Positions 36,481-46,385 of a stretch of DNA of 64,000 nt are shown in pieces (the stretch's first letter is position 1; every line of letters begins with the position of its first letter). A program made the position numbers and the translations under genes. Below the pieces are notes generated by a model, which had not been told where the DNA came from, searched no databases, and saw nothing but the letters and a program-made list of their open reading frames with translations. Location: assembly GCA_964387885.1 (NCBI GenBank), contig CAYLYZ010000001.1, forward strand, positions 62,001 through 126,000, read 5' to 3'. This DNA is from JABGPL01 sp964387885. GTDB taxonomy: Bacteria; Electryoneota; AABM5-125-24; Hatepunaeales; Hatepunaeaceae.

Positions 36481-39400
36481 TCAGGATTGTTTTAAATCTG
36501 AAGTAAAAGAGATAAGCCATGTCTTTAAGTCATCAATGAGGCTGTATACAAGTGGAACAACTATCGGAGTTGTGATTGTGGCAGTCAGCATACCGCCAAT
36601 GATTGCTCTTCCCATCGGTGCATAGGGTATCCCAATCAAGCTTGCGCTCCCCATTGCCATAGGCAGCAATCCCATTACTGTTGTGAGTGCGGTTAATAGA
36701 ATGGGTCTGAATCTAAGGGTTGAACCAAGTTTTAATGCTTCATCTCTCGACATTCCCTCTGCCCGTAACCGATTAACCTTATCAACCAGGACAATTGCGT
36801 TGTTAACTACAACACCAATTAAAATGATAGCTCCCAATCCAGCCATTATCCCAAACTGAGTTCCGGTAATCAGCATCATCCACCAGACTCCAAAAAATGA
36901 AAAAGGTACCGTGACAATTACTGCCCAGGGTAAAAAGAATGATTCAAACAGTGCCCCCATCAATAAGAGTACAAAGGTTATTGCCAGCAACCATGCTTGT
37001 GATCTCTCCTCTGTTGCATCTTCAACAGATTGGAAACGATGTCCTTTGCCCCACTCATACCCGGGAGGGAATTTCATATCAGCCATTGCACCGGTTATCT
37101 TTCTCGAGAACTCCTGTATGTCTTCATCAGTTGTCACCACCTTCAATCGAATTCTTGTTCGACCGTTATCACGGTGAATATCACCTATACCACGGTCGTA
37201 GGCTACATCCGCAATATCCCCAATTCTGACCTGATTAGCTCCTGATCCTGCCGCAGGTAAATTCATCAACTGAACTAACGAAGCCCGGTCTTCTTCACGC
37301 AATTCAGCCAACATACTGATTTCATGCCCTTGAAATAATACATCAGGTAGATTGATCCCTCGAATCAGGGAGTTAAGTCCAAAGGCTGTCTGTGCCGGGT
37401 CTACATTGTATCGAGCGGTTTGTTCAGGATCAAACCTTACCTGTATCTCCTCCGCGGAGCTCTCAAGATCAGTCTCCACCGAGACCACACCTTCAATTTT
37501 TTGTAGTCTTTTACTGACAGCATTCGAAAGATCGAGTAGTCGTTTGGTGTCTTCACCATAGATACTTACATGAACAGCATCTTCCTCTCCTCTCCCCCGC
37601 CGCCAGCTTGAAAACATCTCCACACCGGGAGGCGGTTCCAACTTTTCCTTGATATCTTCAATAATCTCTTTGCGGGTTAATTTCTCAGGATTGTAAATAC
37701 CAAGTCTTCTGCCAGATGACTGAAGTGCATGTACAAACCAGAGTTTTTTTTCAGGTTCTTCAAGAAAGACATGCATCCTGCCGTATCCACGCCTGAATCC
37801 GGTCACAACTGTCTTGATATCATAGGATTCCTTTTTGTCGTATAGAAAATCCTCATAAACATTCAGGGTTGAGTCTACTTTTGTGAGAGAGTAATATGAT
37901 GGAAAGAGGAATCTTAGTCGGAAATCATTGATGTTACCTTCTTCTTCATCTGTCGATACGACATGCTGCATTGGTATCGTTGTAGATTCTAAAAGGAGGA
38001 TTAGAATCAGAACTGTATCAATTCTATGTTTCAAAACCCAGCCAACCAACTGTCCAATGCGTTGAGCTCCTGAATCAATCAATCTGTTTGGTGCTGCTCT
38101 CTTGCTTAAAGCAAAATGATTTACAGCCAACGGAATAAATAGTAAAGCAACAAATAGACTTGCACCGAGGGCGATAATAACAGGCATTCCGATACGCAAC
38201 ATATAGAATGTAAACATCCGGTTTCCACTCATCAGTATCAATGGCAGAAACACGACAGCAGTCGTCAACGTTGCTAATGTGATTGCCAGGCCAACTTCAG
38301 TTCCCCCTTCGACTGCAGCTCTATAACTCGAATACCCCTTTTGCTTCAAAGATTGAATATTCTCAACAACTACGATTGCATTATCAACAACAAGACCGAC
38401 ACAGATCATTAAACCTGACAGGGTAATTATGTTGAGAGACCAACCCATAAAATAGAGTGCGGTTACTGTTACCATCAGCGAAACCGGAATCGCAAAGGTG
38501 ATGAATAGAGTCATCCTCAGTCGGCGCATGAAGTAGATCAAAACCAGAACTGCAAAAAAAGCTCCCCATAAGCCAGCCATCATCAGATTATTGAGCGATT
38601 CGGTAATTAACTTCCCCTGATCGAAAAGAATATTGAACTCCAGCCCGGACATCAGAGGATCTCTTTTAATATTCTCAATGGTTTCGCGAAGTTTGCCCGT
38701 TATTTCAACTGTGTTTGCTTCTGATTCTTTGAGAACTCCTATTTGTATGGCTTCCCGCCTGCCAACTCTTTGAATCCAGGATCTCTTGCGGGGCGTGTAC
38801 GAAACCGTTGCAACATCCTGCAACCGGACATTTGGTCCTCTCACGGGGAGCATTTTCAGATCATCGAGTGATGATATTCTGTTGTTTGTTCGGACAAGTA
38901 ATTCCCTGCCTCCTTCGGAAATTTTCCCTCCAGCAAGGGCAAAATCCGCATTCCTAAGATCACGCATCAAACCACCGACATCCACATTATGTCGCTGGAG
39001 TTTATCGAGCTCGAATTCGATACGGATCATCCTCGCATTGCCACCCCACATCTCAACATTAGCAATACCGTCTATTCGTTCGAGCGGCTTCACAACCTCT
39101 TCTTCAACTAATCGAACAGGATCATCATACTGACCAATAACTGAAATACCGAAATAGAGTATCGGTTCATCATTTTCAGAATACCGATTGATATATGAGA
39201 ACCGAAAGTCATCCGGGAGTTCAGGCCTAACCCGTTCCAGCCTGTCCCTTGCTTCGAGGTAGGCAACATCCATATCTACCGATTGAGCAAACTCAATTTC
39301 TATGCCACAGCCAGATGATCGGGCACGTGTATGAATACGTTTTACGCCTTTAATAGTCCAAAAGGATTCTTCTACAGGAACACCAATGCGTTCCATGTTT

Positions 39401-39609
39401 TCGATGGGACTTGCGTTTGGATATGACAACCACACCCAGAGAAACGGAGGATCAAATCCTCCCGGAAGCAGTTGAACCGGAATACCAAACCAGGTAACCA
39501 TACCGAGTACGACTAATGATAGAAACAACATTATCATCGTAACCGGTCGCCTGATTGCAATTGCCGTCAGGCTGTTCGTTTTGCCTGATTTTTCTCCGGT
39601 AGAGTTCAT
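36481..39609 (-). CDS. RND efflux permease (HAE1/AcrB-type), first of pair
   Basis: 1042 aa, the standard AcrB length. Twelve membrane segments in two halves with two periplasmic porter regions. The N-terminus (AIAIRRPVTMIMLFLSLVVLG) and the relay segment GLVVDNAIVVVENI in TM4 are typical; one of the two Asp residues of AcrB is Asn here, as in many non-proteobacterial members. The second half has GVVVNNAIVLVDKVN. Drug or lipid export by proton antiport is inferred. It is the last gene of an adaptor-RND-lipoprotein-RND block, 42 bp downstream of the lipoprotein. Confidence 0.93.
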   Translation of the reverse strand: MNSTGEKSGKTNSLTAIAIRRPVTMIMLFLSLVVLGMVTWFGIPVQLLPGGFDPPFLWVWLSYPNASPIENMERIGVPVEESFWTIKGVKRIHTRARSSGCGIEIEFAQSVDMDVAYLEARDRLERVRPELPDDFRFSYINRYSENDEPILYFGISVIGQYDDPVRLVEEEVVKPLERIDGIANVEMWGGNARMIRIEFELDKLQRHNVDVGGLMRDLRNADFALAGGKISEGGRELLVRTNNRISSLDDLKMLPVRGPNVRLQDVATVSYTPRKRSWIQRVGRREAIQIGVLKESEANTVEITGKLRETIENIKRDPLMSGLEFNILFDQGKLITESLNNLMMAGLWGAFFAVLVLIYFMRRLRMTLFITFAIPVSLMVTVTALYFMGWSLNIITLSGLMICVGLVVDNAIVVVENIQSLKQKGYSSYRAAVEGGTEVGLAITLATLTTAVVFLPLILMSGNRMFTFYMLRIGMPVIIALGASLFVALLFIPLAVNHFALSKRAAPNRLIDSGAQRIGQLVGWVLKHRIDTVLILILLLESTTIPMQHVVSTDEEEGNINDFRLRFLFPSYYSLTKVDSTLNVYEDFLYDKKESYDIKTVVTGFRRGYGRMHVFLEEPEKKLWFVHALQSSGRRLGIYNPEKLTRKEIIEDIKEKLEPPPGVEMFSSWRRGRGEEDAVHVSIYGEDTKRLLDLSNAVSKRLQKIEGVVSVETDLESSAEEIQVRFDPEQTARYNVDPAQTAFGLNSLIRGINLPDVLFQGHEISMLAELREEDRASLVQLMNLPAAGSGANQVRIGDIADVAYDRGIGDIHRDNGRTRIRLKVVTTDEDIQEFSRKITGAMADMKFPPGYEWGKGHRFQSVEDATEERSQAWLLAITFVLLLMGALFESFFLPWAVIVTVPFSFFGVWWMMLITGTQFGIMAGLGAIILIGVVVNNAIVLVDKVNRLRAEGMSRDEALKLGSTLRFRPILLTALTTVMGLLPMAMGSASLIGIPYAPMGRAIIGGMLTATITTPIVVPLVYSLIDDLKTWLISFTSDLKQS

Positions 39610-39651
39610 GTATTAATTTTCAGATTATGTATTTGAAGTCTATCAACACAA

Positions 39652-40170
39652 TTAACGGCTTTTGCATTGAGCTTTAGGTGAAACAGTGGAATGTTGATTG
39701 AACTCTTGTTTAGCTCTTATTCTGATTGAAAATCTTCCAAAATCATCTTCAAGGTCGATTGAATTGACATCAAGTGATCCAAAAGTGCCATGAGGTTCAG
39801 AATATCTTTCAAATACCGGACCATCGGGATCGCAGAGTATAGTTAGATATGTATCATCCCCATCTTTGCCATCTCTAAAAAAATCCCGTCCTTTTCCTCC
39901 GTGATTAATGTATATTTCGTACGTGCCAACCCAGCTTCGATCAACCGTTACAAAATACTCAAAATCATAAATCCCGGATTCAGACTGATAAGGAATTCCA
40001 TAGTGCATACCATAAGGTATACCCGGATTGTTATCCCAATAGCTGTGCGGTTGGGTTTGAGAATAACTTATCGTAATGAAAGCACGACCATCCTCTCCAT
40101 CATTGCCAGGACATCCGATAAAAATGAATACACTCAAGAAGGCAAACAGGTAGATCAGGTTTTTTTTCAT
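39652..40170 (-). CDS. Small lipoprotein of unknown function between two RND genes
   Basis: 172 aa. Signal peptide FAFLSVFIFIGC with Cys20 as the likely lipidated residue, followed by a Gly/Asp-rich stretch (PGNDGEDGRAF) and a beta-rich body with many aromatic residues (SYWDNNPGIPYGMHYGIPYQ). I recognise no domain. Its ATG overlaps the stop of the upstream RND gene (ATGA), so it is translated with the pump and is likely a partner of it. AGGA ribosome-binding site. Confidence 0.75.
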   Translation of the reverse strand: MKKNLIYLFAFLSVFIFIGCPGNDGEDGRAFITISYSQTQPHSYWDNNPGIPYGMHYGIPYQSESGIYDFEYFVTVDRSWVGTYEIYINHGGKGRDFFRDGKDGDDTYLTILCDPDGPVFERYSEPHGTFGSLDVNSIDLEDDFGRFSIRIRAKQEFNQHSTVSPKAQCKSR

Positions 40171-43100
40171 GATTTATCCTTATGCATAAGACGATAAAGT
40201 ACTGGAATTACAATTAGAGTTATCAATGTTGAAAAAGACAAACCAAAAATGACCGTTACTGCCATTGGACGGCGGATTTCAACGCCCTCCCCTACTCCGA
40301 CTGCCATAGGCAGCAATGCCAGAACTGTTGTCAGTGTGGTCATTACAATAGGACGAAAACGAGCGCCAGCAGCAGTTTTAATGGCATTCACAACCGTTTC
40401 ACCCGAACGGAATACTTGATTTGTGTAATCCACAAATACAATTGAATCATTCACAACAATACCAACCAACACAATCAATCCCAGAAAGACCATAACAGAT
40501 ATTGGCATACCGACGCCCCACAGCATCGGGATAACTGCAGCAACTGCTAACGGTACAGTCAACAATATGAGAAATGGCGATTTGAACGATTCGAATTGAG
40601 ATGCCATAACAACATAAACTAAAAACACAGCAAGCAGCAGGGCTAATTGTAAACTACCAAGTGATTCATCCATTTCTCTTCTCTGACCGGATATCAGATA
40701 ATCATATCCATCCCGTAGGTCATAGTCATCAAGAATATTCCGGATTGCCAAATCGGCGGTTTTCAGATCTGAATCTTTAATCCCTGCTGTAATAACCGCT
40801 GCGCGAATACCATCCACCCTTCGGATTTCTGCTGGACCTTCAAGTACTTCAATAGCAGCAACTTCGGAGAGTAAAACTGGTACTGGTTGATCGGGATTTA
40901 TTACCAGATTCCGTAGTTGAGCCAGCGAACCGCGATCATGTTCACTGAATTGAACCCGGATATCAACCCGGCGCTCCTCTTCCCTGAAACGGGTCGGTAC
41001 AACCCCAAGAATTGAGGATCTGACTCTTTCTGCTGCATTTCGAGGATTTAATCCCAACATCGACAGGCGATCTCTATCAAATTCTATTACTGCTTCAGGA
41101 TTGCCTCTCCTTACAGAAGTTTCAATATCACGCAAAATCAGGAGTTTCTCCAGATCTAACTGAATACTTGTTGAAAGGCTTCTCAGCTTAACAAGATCAT
41201 CACCCTTGATAATAAGCTCAATGGGTTGTCTGAATGTGAATAAGGTTGGATAGGTAATCAGTATCCGCAACGACGGAATGTTTGCTGCCAACTCGTGAAT
41301 CCGCTCTATGACATGTGCTTCGCGCTCGTCAATATCACCACCGGATTCGAGAGTTATGGTCATTACGGCAAAATTCGATCCGCGTACCGATTGCTGTGTT
41401 CCGGACGGATCACCACCACTTCGGCTCGAAATACTCTTTATCCCCGGCATATTGATAAGTTCTTTTTCAATGGGCAGTATTGCATTTGAAGTCTTCTCAA
41501 GGGTGGTTCCAGTCGGAAATGTGAACTCTACTTCAAATGTACCCTGACTAACTGAAGGAATCAGTTCTCCTCCCATTTGAGGAAGAACCCAACCGAAGGC
41601 AAACCAGCAGAGTAACAATATTGCGGAAATGAGGAGGATTGGGTGTCTGAGTATTCTTGTGAGAACACTCAGATAAAGGGATGTAATACCACCGAACACG
41701 GCGCTGAAATTACGATGGGTTCTGTCCCCGTGTTTCTTACTCCATGCTATTATGGTCTTTACAGATCCTCTTGAGAACTTAATAAGCAGCTTGCCGATCT
41801 GAATGTAGAGCCAGTGAATTGCCTTAAGTAGTAATTCAAACAGAAAACGGATTAACAGATAATATAGAACTACAATTGAGCTCAATATCTTCATGATAAT
41901 ATTGAGCTTTTTCCACCAGACGAAACCTGATTTCAGATTCACCCAAGCTTGCCCGAAATTGAATTCTTTTGTATTCCACGATTTACCTGGTTCTTCCGGT
42001 GAGACCCTATTGAATTTGAGTGATATCAACATTGGGATAAAAAAAAGTGCAACTGCCAGTGAGACAACCAGCGAAATAATGACAGTCAAAGCCATATCAC
42101 CGAAAATTTGCCCTGCTATTCCGGTTACAAACACTATTGGGAAGAAAACAACAACAGTTGTGAGGGTCGAGGCAGTTACAGCTCCTCCCACTGTTCTTGT
42201 TCCCAGAACAGCCGACTCTATAAGCTTCTCACCCGCTTCTCTGCGACGGTAAATTGATTCAATTACAACTATGGCATTATCAACCATCATACCAATTCCG
42301 AGAGCCAAACCTCCCAGGGACATAACATTAATTGATATTTCAAATATATGCATCGCTGCGAATGTACACACAAGCGAAATCGGAATCACAACAGCAACAA
42401 CCAATGTATCTCGCAATCGACCGAGGAAAATCAATAGCACAACAATCGCAAGAATCCCACCGAGAATGGCAGCGGATTTCACCTCATTTACTGCCAGATT
42501 GATAAATTCTGCCTGATCGGAGAGAATACTTACTTTGACCCGGTCTGTTAAGGTTTCCTGAAGTGGCCGTAATCCTCCACGAAGAATTGGTTCCTCCTGA
42601 CCACCGAAGTTAATATTCCATGCTTTCTTCTTTTCCCACCCAAAAATTCTTTTCTTTACGAGTTCAGATACCGCGATCGGATTTGCATCGGATTCTTTGT
42701 ATATCTCTATCTCAACAGATTCGGATTCAGATACTCTGGTTAGCGACGTTTTCTCTTTGGATGTTCTATTAACAACAGCAATATCTTGCAGACGGATTGT
42801 CTTTCCAGATCGAGATAAGATTACAATTTCTCTGATGTCATCTATAGATTGGAATTCATTGAGCGTGCGGACGATGAACTCCGATTCACCCTCGTTTATC
42901 CTGCCACCGGCAATGTTGATATTTTCAGCACTCAAGCGCTGAATCAGGCGTTCAATTGGGATATTTAGTTGATCGAGGCTGGAGGAGCTCACCGCGACCC
43001 TGATTTCATCCTCTTCCCCACCCTTAATTTTTGCAGCAGCAACTCCCTGAAGTTTCTCAAACTCTTGTTTCAGTATATCTTCACACAATTTTCGGAGCAT

Positions 43101-43568
43101 AACCGGTTGAAGAGAATCGCTGGTCAGTCCGATCCGAAGCAATGGATCGAGCGATGGATCATACCTGAGTATAAGCGGTTCTTTTACCCCTTCCGACAGA
43201 AAGACGAGATCTAGCTTTTCGCGAACATCCTGGGTAGCCGTGTTCATATCTACATCCCAGGCAAATTCAAGCAGAATATCGCTATACTCCGCACGCGATG
43301 AGGAGGACATTTCTACCAGTTCCCTAACAACACCCAGCGATTGTTCCAACGGACGAGTAACCGTGGATTCAACTTCTTCAGGTGCACTACCAGGATACTC
43401 AGTTCGGACAGTAATTGATGGGTAGGTGATATCCGGCATCATGTTTATCGGCAGCAAACGGTAGGAAAGATAACCGAATACTACGACAGTTAACACAATC
43501 ATGGTTGCAGTTACCGGACGCCGGATTGAGAAATGATAGGGCGAACGTCTGATGTCGAACTTCTCCAC
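40167..43568 (-). CDS. RND efflux permease with enlarged central insert, second of pair
   Basis: 1133 aa, about 90 longer than AcrB. N-terminal FSIRRPVTATMIVLTVVVFG, relay segment GIGMMVDNAIVVIESIYRR, and second-half segment GIVVNDSIVFVDYTNQVF identify it as an HAE1-type pump. The extra length lies in residues about 500-625, between TM6 and TM7: an amphipathic and hydrophobic stretch rich in Lys and Trp (FVWWKKLNIIMKIL, LLIRFLFELLLKAIHWLY) that may lie along the cytoplasmic face. GTG start at 43568 with AGGAG 6 bp upstream. The adaptor gene is 8 bp upstream. Confidence 0.93.
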   Translation of the reverse strand: MEKFDIRRSPYHFSIRRPVTATMIVLTVVVFGYLSYRLLPINMMPDITYPSITVRTEYPGSAPEEVESTVTRPLEQSLGVVRELVEMSSSSRAEYSDILLEFAWDVDMNTATQDVREKLDLVFLSEGVKEPLILRYDPSLDPLLRIGLTSDSLQPVMLRKLCEDILKQEFEKLQGVAAAKIKGGEEDEIRVAVSSSSLDQLNIPIERLIQRLSAENINIAGGRINEGESEFIVRTLNEFQSIDDIREIVILSRSGKTIRLQDIAVVNRTSKEKTSLTRVSESESVEIEIYKESDANPIAVSELVKKRIFGWEKKKAWNINFGGQEEPILRGGLRPLQETLTDRVKVSILSDQAEFINLAVNEVKSAAILGGILAIVVLLIFLGRLRDTLVVAVVIPISLVCTFAAMHIFEISINVMSLGGLALGIGMMVDNAIVVIESIYRRREAGEKLIESAVLGTRTVGGAVTASTLTTVVVFFPIVFVTGIAGQIFGDMALTVIISLVVSLAVALFFIPMLISLKFNRVSPEEPGKSWNTKEFNFGQAWVNLKSGFVWWKKLNIIMKILSSIVVLYYLLIRFLFELLLKAIHWLYIQIGKLLIKFSRGSVKTIIAWSKKHGDRTHRNFSAVFGGITSLYLSVLTRILRHPILLISAILLLCWFAFGWVLPQMGGELIPSVSQGTFEVEFTFPTGTTLEKTSNAILPIEKELINMPGIKSISSRSGGDPSGTQQSVRGSNFAVMTITLESGGDIDEREAHVIERIHELAANIPSLRILITYPTLFTFRQPIELIIKGDDLVKLRSLSTSIQLDLEKLLILRDIETSVRRGNPEAVIEFDRDRLSMLGLNPRNAAERVRSSILGVVPTRFREEERRVDIRVQFSEHDRGSLAQLRNLVINPDQPVPVLLSEVAAIEVLEGPAEIRRVDGIRAAVITAGIKDSDLKTADLAIRNILDDYDLRDGYDYLISGQRREMDESLGSLQLALLLAVFLVYVVMASQFESFKSPFLILLTVPLAVAAVIPMLWGVGMPISVMVFLGLIVLVGIVVNDSIVFVDYTNQVFRSGETVVNAIKTAAGARFRPIVMTTLTTVLALLPMAVGVGEGVEIRRPMAVTVIFGLSFSTLITLIVIPVLYRLMHKDKS

Positions 43569-43576
43569 CCTATCTC

Positions 43577-44668
43577 CTAATTTATTGATGATACATGTTT
43601 TACTTTTGAGCTATCGCGTAGAGTGGATTGACCATCAACGATAACCAACTCATTTTCACTTATCCCTCCAATGATCTCTGCAGAGGATCCTGTTTCGAGT
43701 CCCAGGTGAACAAGTCTTCTGAAAGCAAGGCTGTCCTGGTTTATATACACAACCGGAATACCGGATTCATAAACAAGTGCTCTTTTTGGGATTACTAATA
43801 CATTTGAGTGAGTTTCCATGACAATGAATAATTCGACGAGTTGCCCGGGTTTAATATTTTTTGATCGATCAAGCAGCTTGAAAGTAGCTTTCATTTTGCC
43901 GTAGGTTGGGTCAACGATTGGGCTGATTCTGATGAGCTCGGCTTTGTATTCAACATCCGAATTAGTACTTTTCCTGACGTCAGCCAATTGTCCTATTTGG
44001 AAATTATTAAGTTCATTTTCATTGATCCAGACCTCAAGATGAATTTCGGAATCATCGACCAGGCTGAATATTGGTCTTGCAGGATCTACTCGTGAGCCCG
44101 GGTTTGCGAACCTCTCTGTGATAATTCCCTTAAATGGGGCTACAATTTGCGTTCGACTGAAGGCAAGTTCAGCTTGGTTGAGTTGTAGTTCGCAATCGCG
44201 AACAGCGAGCTGAATTTGTTGATATTCGTCTTCGGGAAGCATATTTTGACTGAATAATTCCTTCGCACGATCAAGATTATTCCGCTCACGTTCTAATCTG
44301 GCGACAGACCGTTTCAATGCCAGATCCTGATCAATATTCTCGAGGATTACCAGAACTTGACCTTTTTGAACAAGATCCCCCTCCTCCACCTTAATTTCGA
44401 GGATATTCCCAGCAGACTGAGCAAAAACACTAACCTCGCGAATTGGCTTCAGAATTGAGTTCAGTCGGAGATATCTTGAAATATCTCCGCGTGATACGAG
44501 TTCAGTAATAATCGGAGCAGCGAGATCTTTCTTTTCGTCTTTATTTCGATTTTGTCCAATTTTCACCTCGCATCCGTTATGGATTAGGAGAGAAGCAAAA
44601 ATAAAAACAAAAACGAAAAAGGTCGTTAATGAATGTGACCAACGACCTTTTCGATATAAATTGAACAT
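43577..44668 (-). CDS. RND efflux periplasmic adaptor (membrane fusion lipoprotein)
   Basis: 363 aa. Probable lipoprotein signal (FVFIFASLLIHNGC, Cys33). Lipoyl/barrel-sandwich halves (VFAQSAGNILEIKVEEGDLVQKG and RTQIVAPFKGIITERFANPGSRV) flank a coiled-coil hairpin (residues about 115-170). Beta-barrel and membrane-proximal domains follow. It links the inner-membrane RND pumps to an outer-membrane channel. No TolC-type gene lies in the window, so the channel must be encoded elsewhere. The two RND genes downstream suggest one adaptor serving a heteromeric pump, as in MdtABC. Confidence 0.9.
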   Translation of the reverse strand: MFNLYRKGRWSHSLTTFFVFVFIFASLLIHNGCEVKIGQNRNKDEKKDLAAPIITELVSRGDISRYLRLNSILKPIREVSVFAQSAGNILEIKVEEGDLVQKGQVLVILENIDQDLALKRSVARLERERNNLDRAKELFSQNMLPEDEYQQIQLAVRDCELQLNQAELAFSRTQIVAPFKGIITERFANPGSRVDPARPIFSLVDDSEIHLEVWINENELNNFQIGQLADVRKSTNSDVEYKAELIRISPIVDPTYGKMKATFKLLDRSKNIKPGQLVELFIVMETHSNVLVIPKRALVYESGIPVVYINQDSLAFRRLVHLGLETGSSAEIIGGISENELVIVDGQSTLRDSSKVKHVSSIN

Positions 44669-44721
44669 CTCCAGATGTTTCCAAATTAATTAATAATCAA
44701 GATTATACTTATCATCCGGAA

Positions 44722-45657
44722 TTAATCATCTAACACCCGATCAAGAGCAACGGATGATTGACCCGAACCCGGTATCTGCACACCATCTTTGCTGTATCTA
44801 AAGAAACCCTGACCTGTCTTCACACCAAGGTGTCCGGCACGAACGAGCATTCTAAGCAGAGGACAGGGACGATATTTAGGATCACCCAGATCCTTGAATA
44901 GAATATCCAGCCATCTCAGTACCTGATCAAGCCCAATGTGATCAGCCATCGTTAGGGGACCACGCGGTAATTCATAGCCCATTCGAATTGCTGTATCAAT
45001 GTCTTCTGCGGATGCAATGCCTTCCATCAGCACCTGAATTGCCTCGTTAACAAGCGGCATGGCAACTCTTGTTGTTACATACCCGGGTGATTCAAACACT
45101 TCGATTGCTGTTCGGTCGAGTTTTTCTGCGAATGCTCTCGTTTTTTCAAATGTCTGGGTAGAGGTGTTAAAACCTCGAACAACTTCAACTAACCGTATCT
45201 TCGACACCGGATGAAGGAAATGCATACCAATAAACCGGTCTGCCCGATTCGTTATTGAGGCAAGTTCGGTGATTGACAACGTTGACGTATTAGTAATAAA
45301 AATTGCTTCAGGATTACATTGACTGCAAAGTTTAATGAAAATATCCTTCTTAACTTCAAAGTTCTCTGAGACGCATTCTATTACAAAAGGTTGATCTGAT
45401 ACGCTTTCAAATCCCACTTCACCCTTTATACGCGCTAAAATGACATTTTTCTCCGCCTCTGTCATCGCCCAACGCGAAATTTCATAATCAAGTGAATCTT
45501 CTATTTCAGAAAGGGTTTTTTTGAGCATTTCCTGATCGCGTTCAATCAGAAGTACTTCAATACCTCTTTTTGCTGCAACCTGTGAAATACCCTGTCCCAT
45601 TGTACCACCACCAACAATGACCAGACTATCAACTTTCAGGGTTTCGTCCAAACTCAT
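44722..45657 (-). CDS. 3-hydroxyacyl-CoA dehydrogenase (3-hydroxybutyryl-CoA dehydrogenase type)
   Basis: 311 aa. Rossmann motif VGGGTMGQGISQVAAKRG at the N-terminus; catalytic region with FITNTSTLSITELAS and FIGMHFLHPVSKIRLVEVV (His); C-terminal helical domain with GYVTTRVAMPLVNEAIQVL and GYELPRGPLTMADHIGLD. It oxidises 3-hydroxyacyl-CoA with NAD+, or the reverse. The single-domain size fits the PaaH/Hbd class rather than the large FadB. It is 40 bp downstream of ndk and 53 bp upstream of the adaptor gene; AGGAG abuts the ATG. Confidence 0.93.
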   Translation of the reverse strand: MSLDETLKVDSLVIVGGGTMGQGISQVAAKRGIEVLLIERDQEMLKKTLSEIEDSLDYEISRWAMTEAEKNVILARIKGEVGFESVSDQPFVIECVSENFEVKKDIFIKLCSQCNPEAIFITNTSTLSITELASITNRADRFIGMHFLHPVSKIRLVEVVRGFNTSTQTFEKTRAFAEKLDRTAIEVFESPGYVTTRVAMPLVNEAIQVLMEGIASAEDIDTAIRMGYELPRGPLTMADHIGLDQVLRWLDILFKDLGDPKYRPCPLLRMLVRAGHLGVKTGQGFFRYSKDGVQIPGSGQSSVALDRVLDD

Positions 45658-45697
45658 CTCCTACCTCTTTCTTGAAGTATCCGGATTTTCTCTCTAA

Positions 45698-46135
45698 TTA
45701 ATTTGAAGAACCATTTGTAAACATTTCCAATTCGGCAGTACAAAAGAAAAAGGAAGTCTCGATGACTCCGTTTTCTGGGGAATCTGATCCATGAACTACG
45801 TTCCTTTCAATGCTATCACCATATAATCTTCGAATTGTACCCTCATCTGCCTTATCGGGATTGGTGTTACCGATCAGTGTTCTATAGCGTGTAACAGCGT
45901 TCGGTCCTTCTAAAGCCACAACAACAACTGGGCCTGAAGTCATGTATTCAATCAGACTGTGATAAAATGGTCTCTCTCTGTGAACCGCATAGAACCTTCC
46001 TGCGGTTGCCCTGTCAAGTTGCAGCATTCGCAATGATTTCACAGTCAGTCCAACGCCCTCAATCCTTCTTAGTATTTCACCGGTTAATCTTTTTTGGACA
46101 CCATCCGGTTTTATTATCGCTAAAGTTCGTTCCAT
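45698..46135 (-). CDS. ndk: Nucleoside diphosphate kinase
   Basis: 145 aa, normal length. It equilibrates NTP and NDP pools through a phosphohistidine. N-terminal ERTLAIIKPDGVQKRL and the active-site segment ERNVVHGSDSPENG with catalytic His are intact. The ATG at 46135 has a GAGGA ribosome-binding site; the frame is open to 46222, but the extension runs through an intergenic hairpin and is not conserved. With SucCD and carbamate kinase nearby, it can pass GTP/ATP from substrate-level phosphorylation to other nucleotides. Confidence 0.96.
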   Translation of the reverse strand: MERTLAIIKPDGVQKRLTGEILRRIEGVGLTVKSLRMLQLDRATAGRFYAVHRERPFYHSLIEYMTSGPVVVVALEGPNAVTRYRTLIGNTNPDKADEGTIRRLYGDSIERNVVHGSDSPENGVIETSFFFCTAELEMFTNGSSN

Positions 46136-46171
46136 TATTTCCTCTATTAAAGTTTTTATGCTAACAGCACA

Positions 46172-46225
46172 AAGGTGTCCCCATCTGGATATGGGAACAA
46201 TCCCAGATTCAGTCAGGGACACCTT
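46172..46225. repeat. Large hairpin (REP-like) between korC and ndk
   Basis: AAGGTGTCCC (46172-46181) is perfectly complementary to GGGACACCTT (46216-46225). Inside, ATCTGG (46183-46188) pairs with CCAGAT (46203-46208), or alternatively GGGA (46193-46196) with TCCC (46201-46204). The size and terminal 10-bp stem resemble REP/BIME-type elements. It sits in the 250-bp gap between the oxidoreductase operon and ndk; the rest of that gap holds nothing else I recognise. It could equally end or stabilise the operon mRNA. Confidence 0.5.
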
Positions 46226-46385
46226 ACTTACACGTTAAAGGATACCGGGAAATTTCAATCCGATACCCCTATGTTTCTTTTACAGATTACTTCCCTGTTT
46301 TCCGGTTATACTCATCAACTGATACCAGCAATGATGAAAAGGAAGCAAGGGATTGCATCTTTCCGCTCATTAAATGGGGCGAAAG

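Noticed and set aside
36302..36625. Plus-strand open frame of 107 codons between tRNA-Pro and the RND gene
   Set aside because: Half of it is antisense to the RND gene and the rest covers hairpins and repeat-like sequence; no ribosome-binding site.
46136..46222. N-terminal extension of ndk
   Set aside because: It crosses the intergenic hairpin; the conserved N-terminus starts at 46135 with GAGGA upstream.
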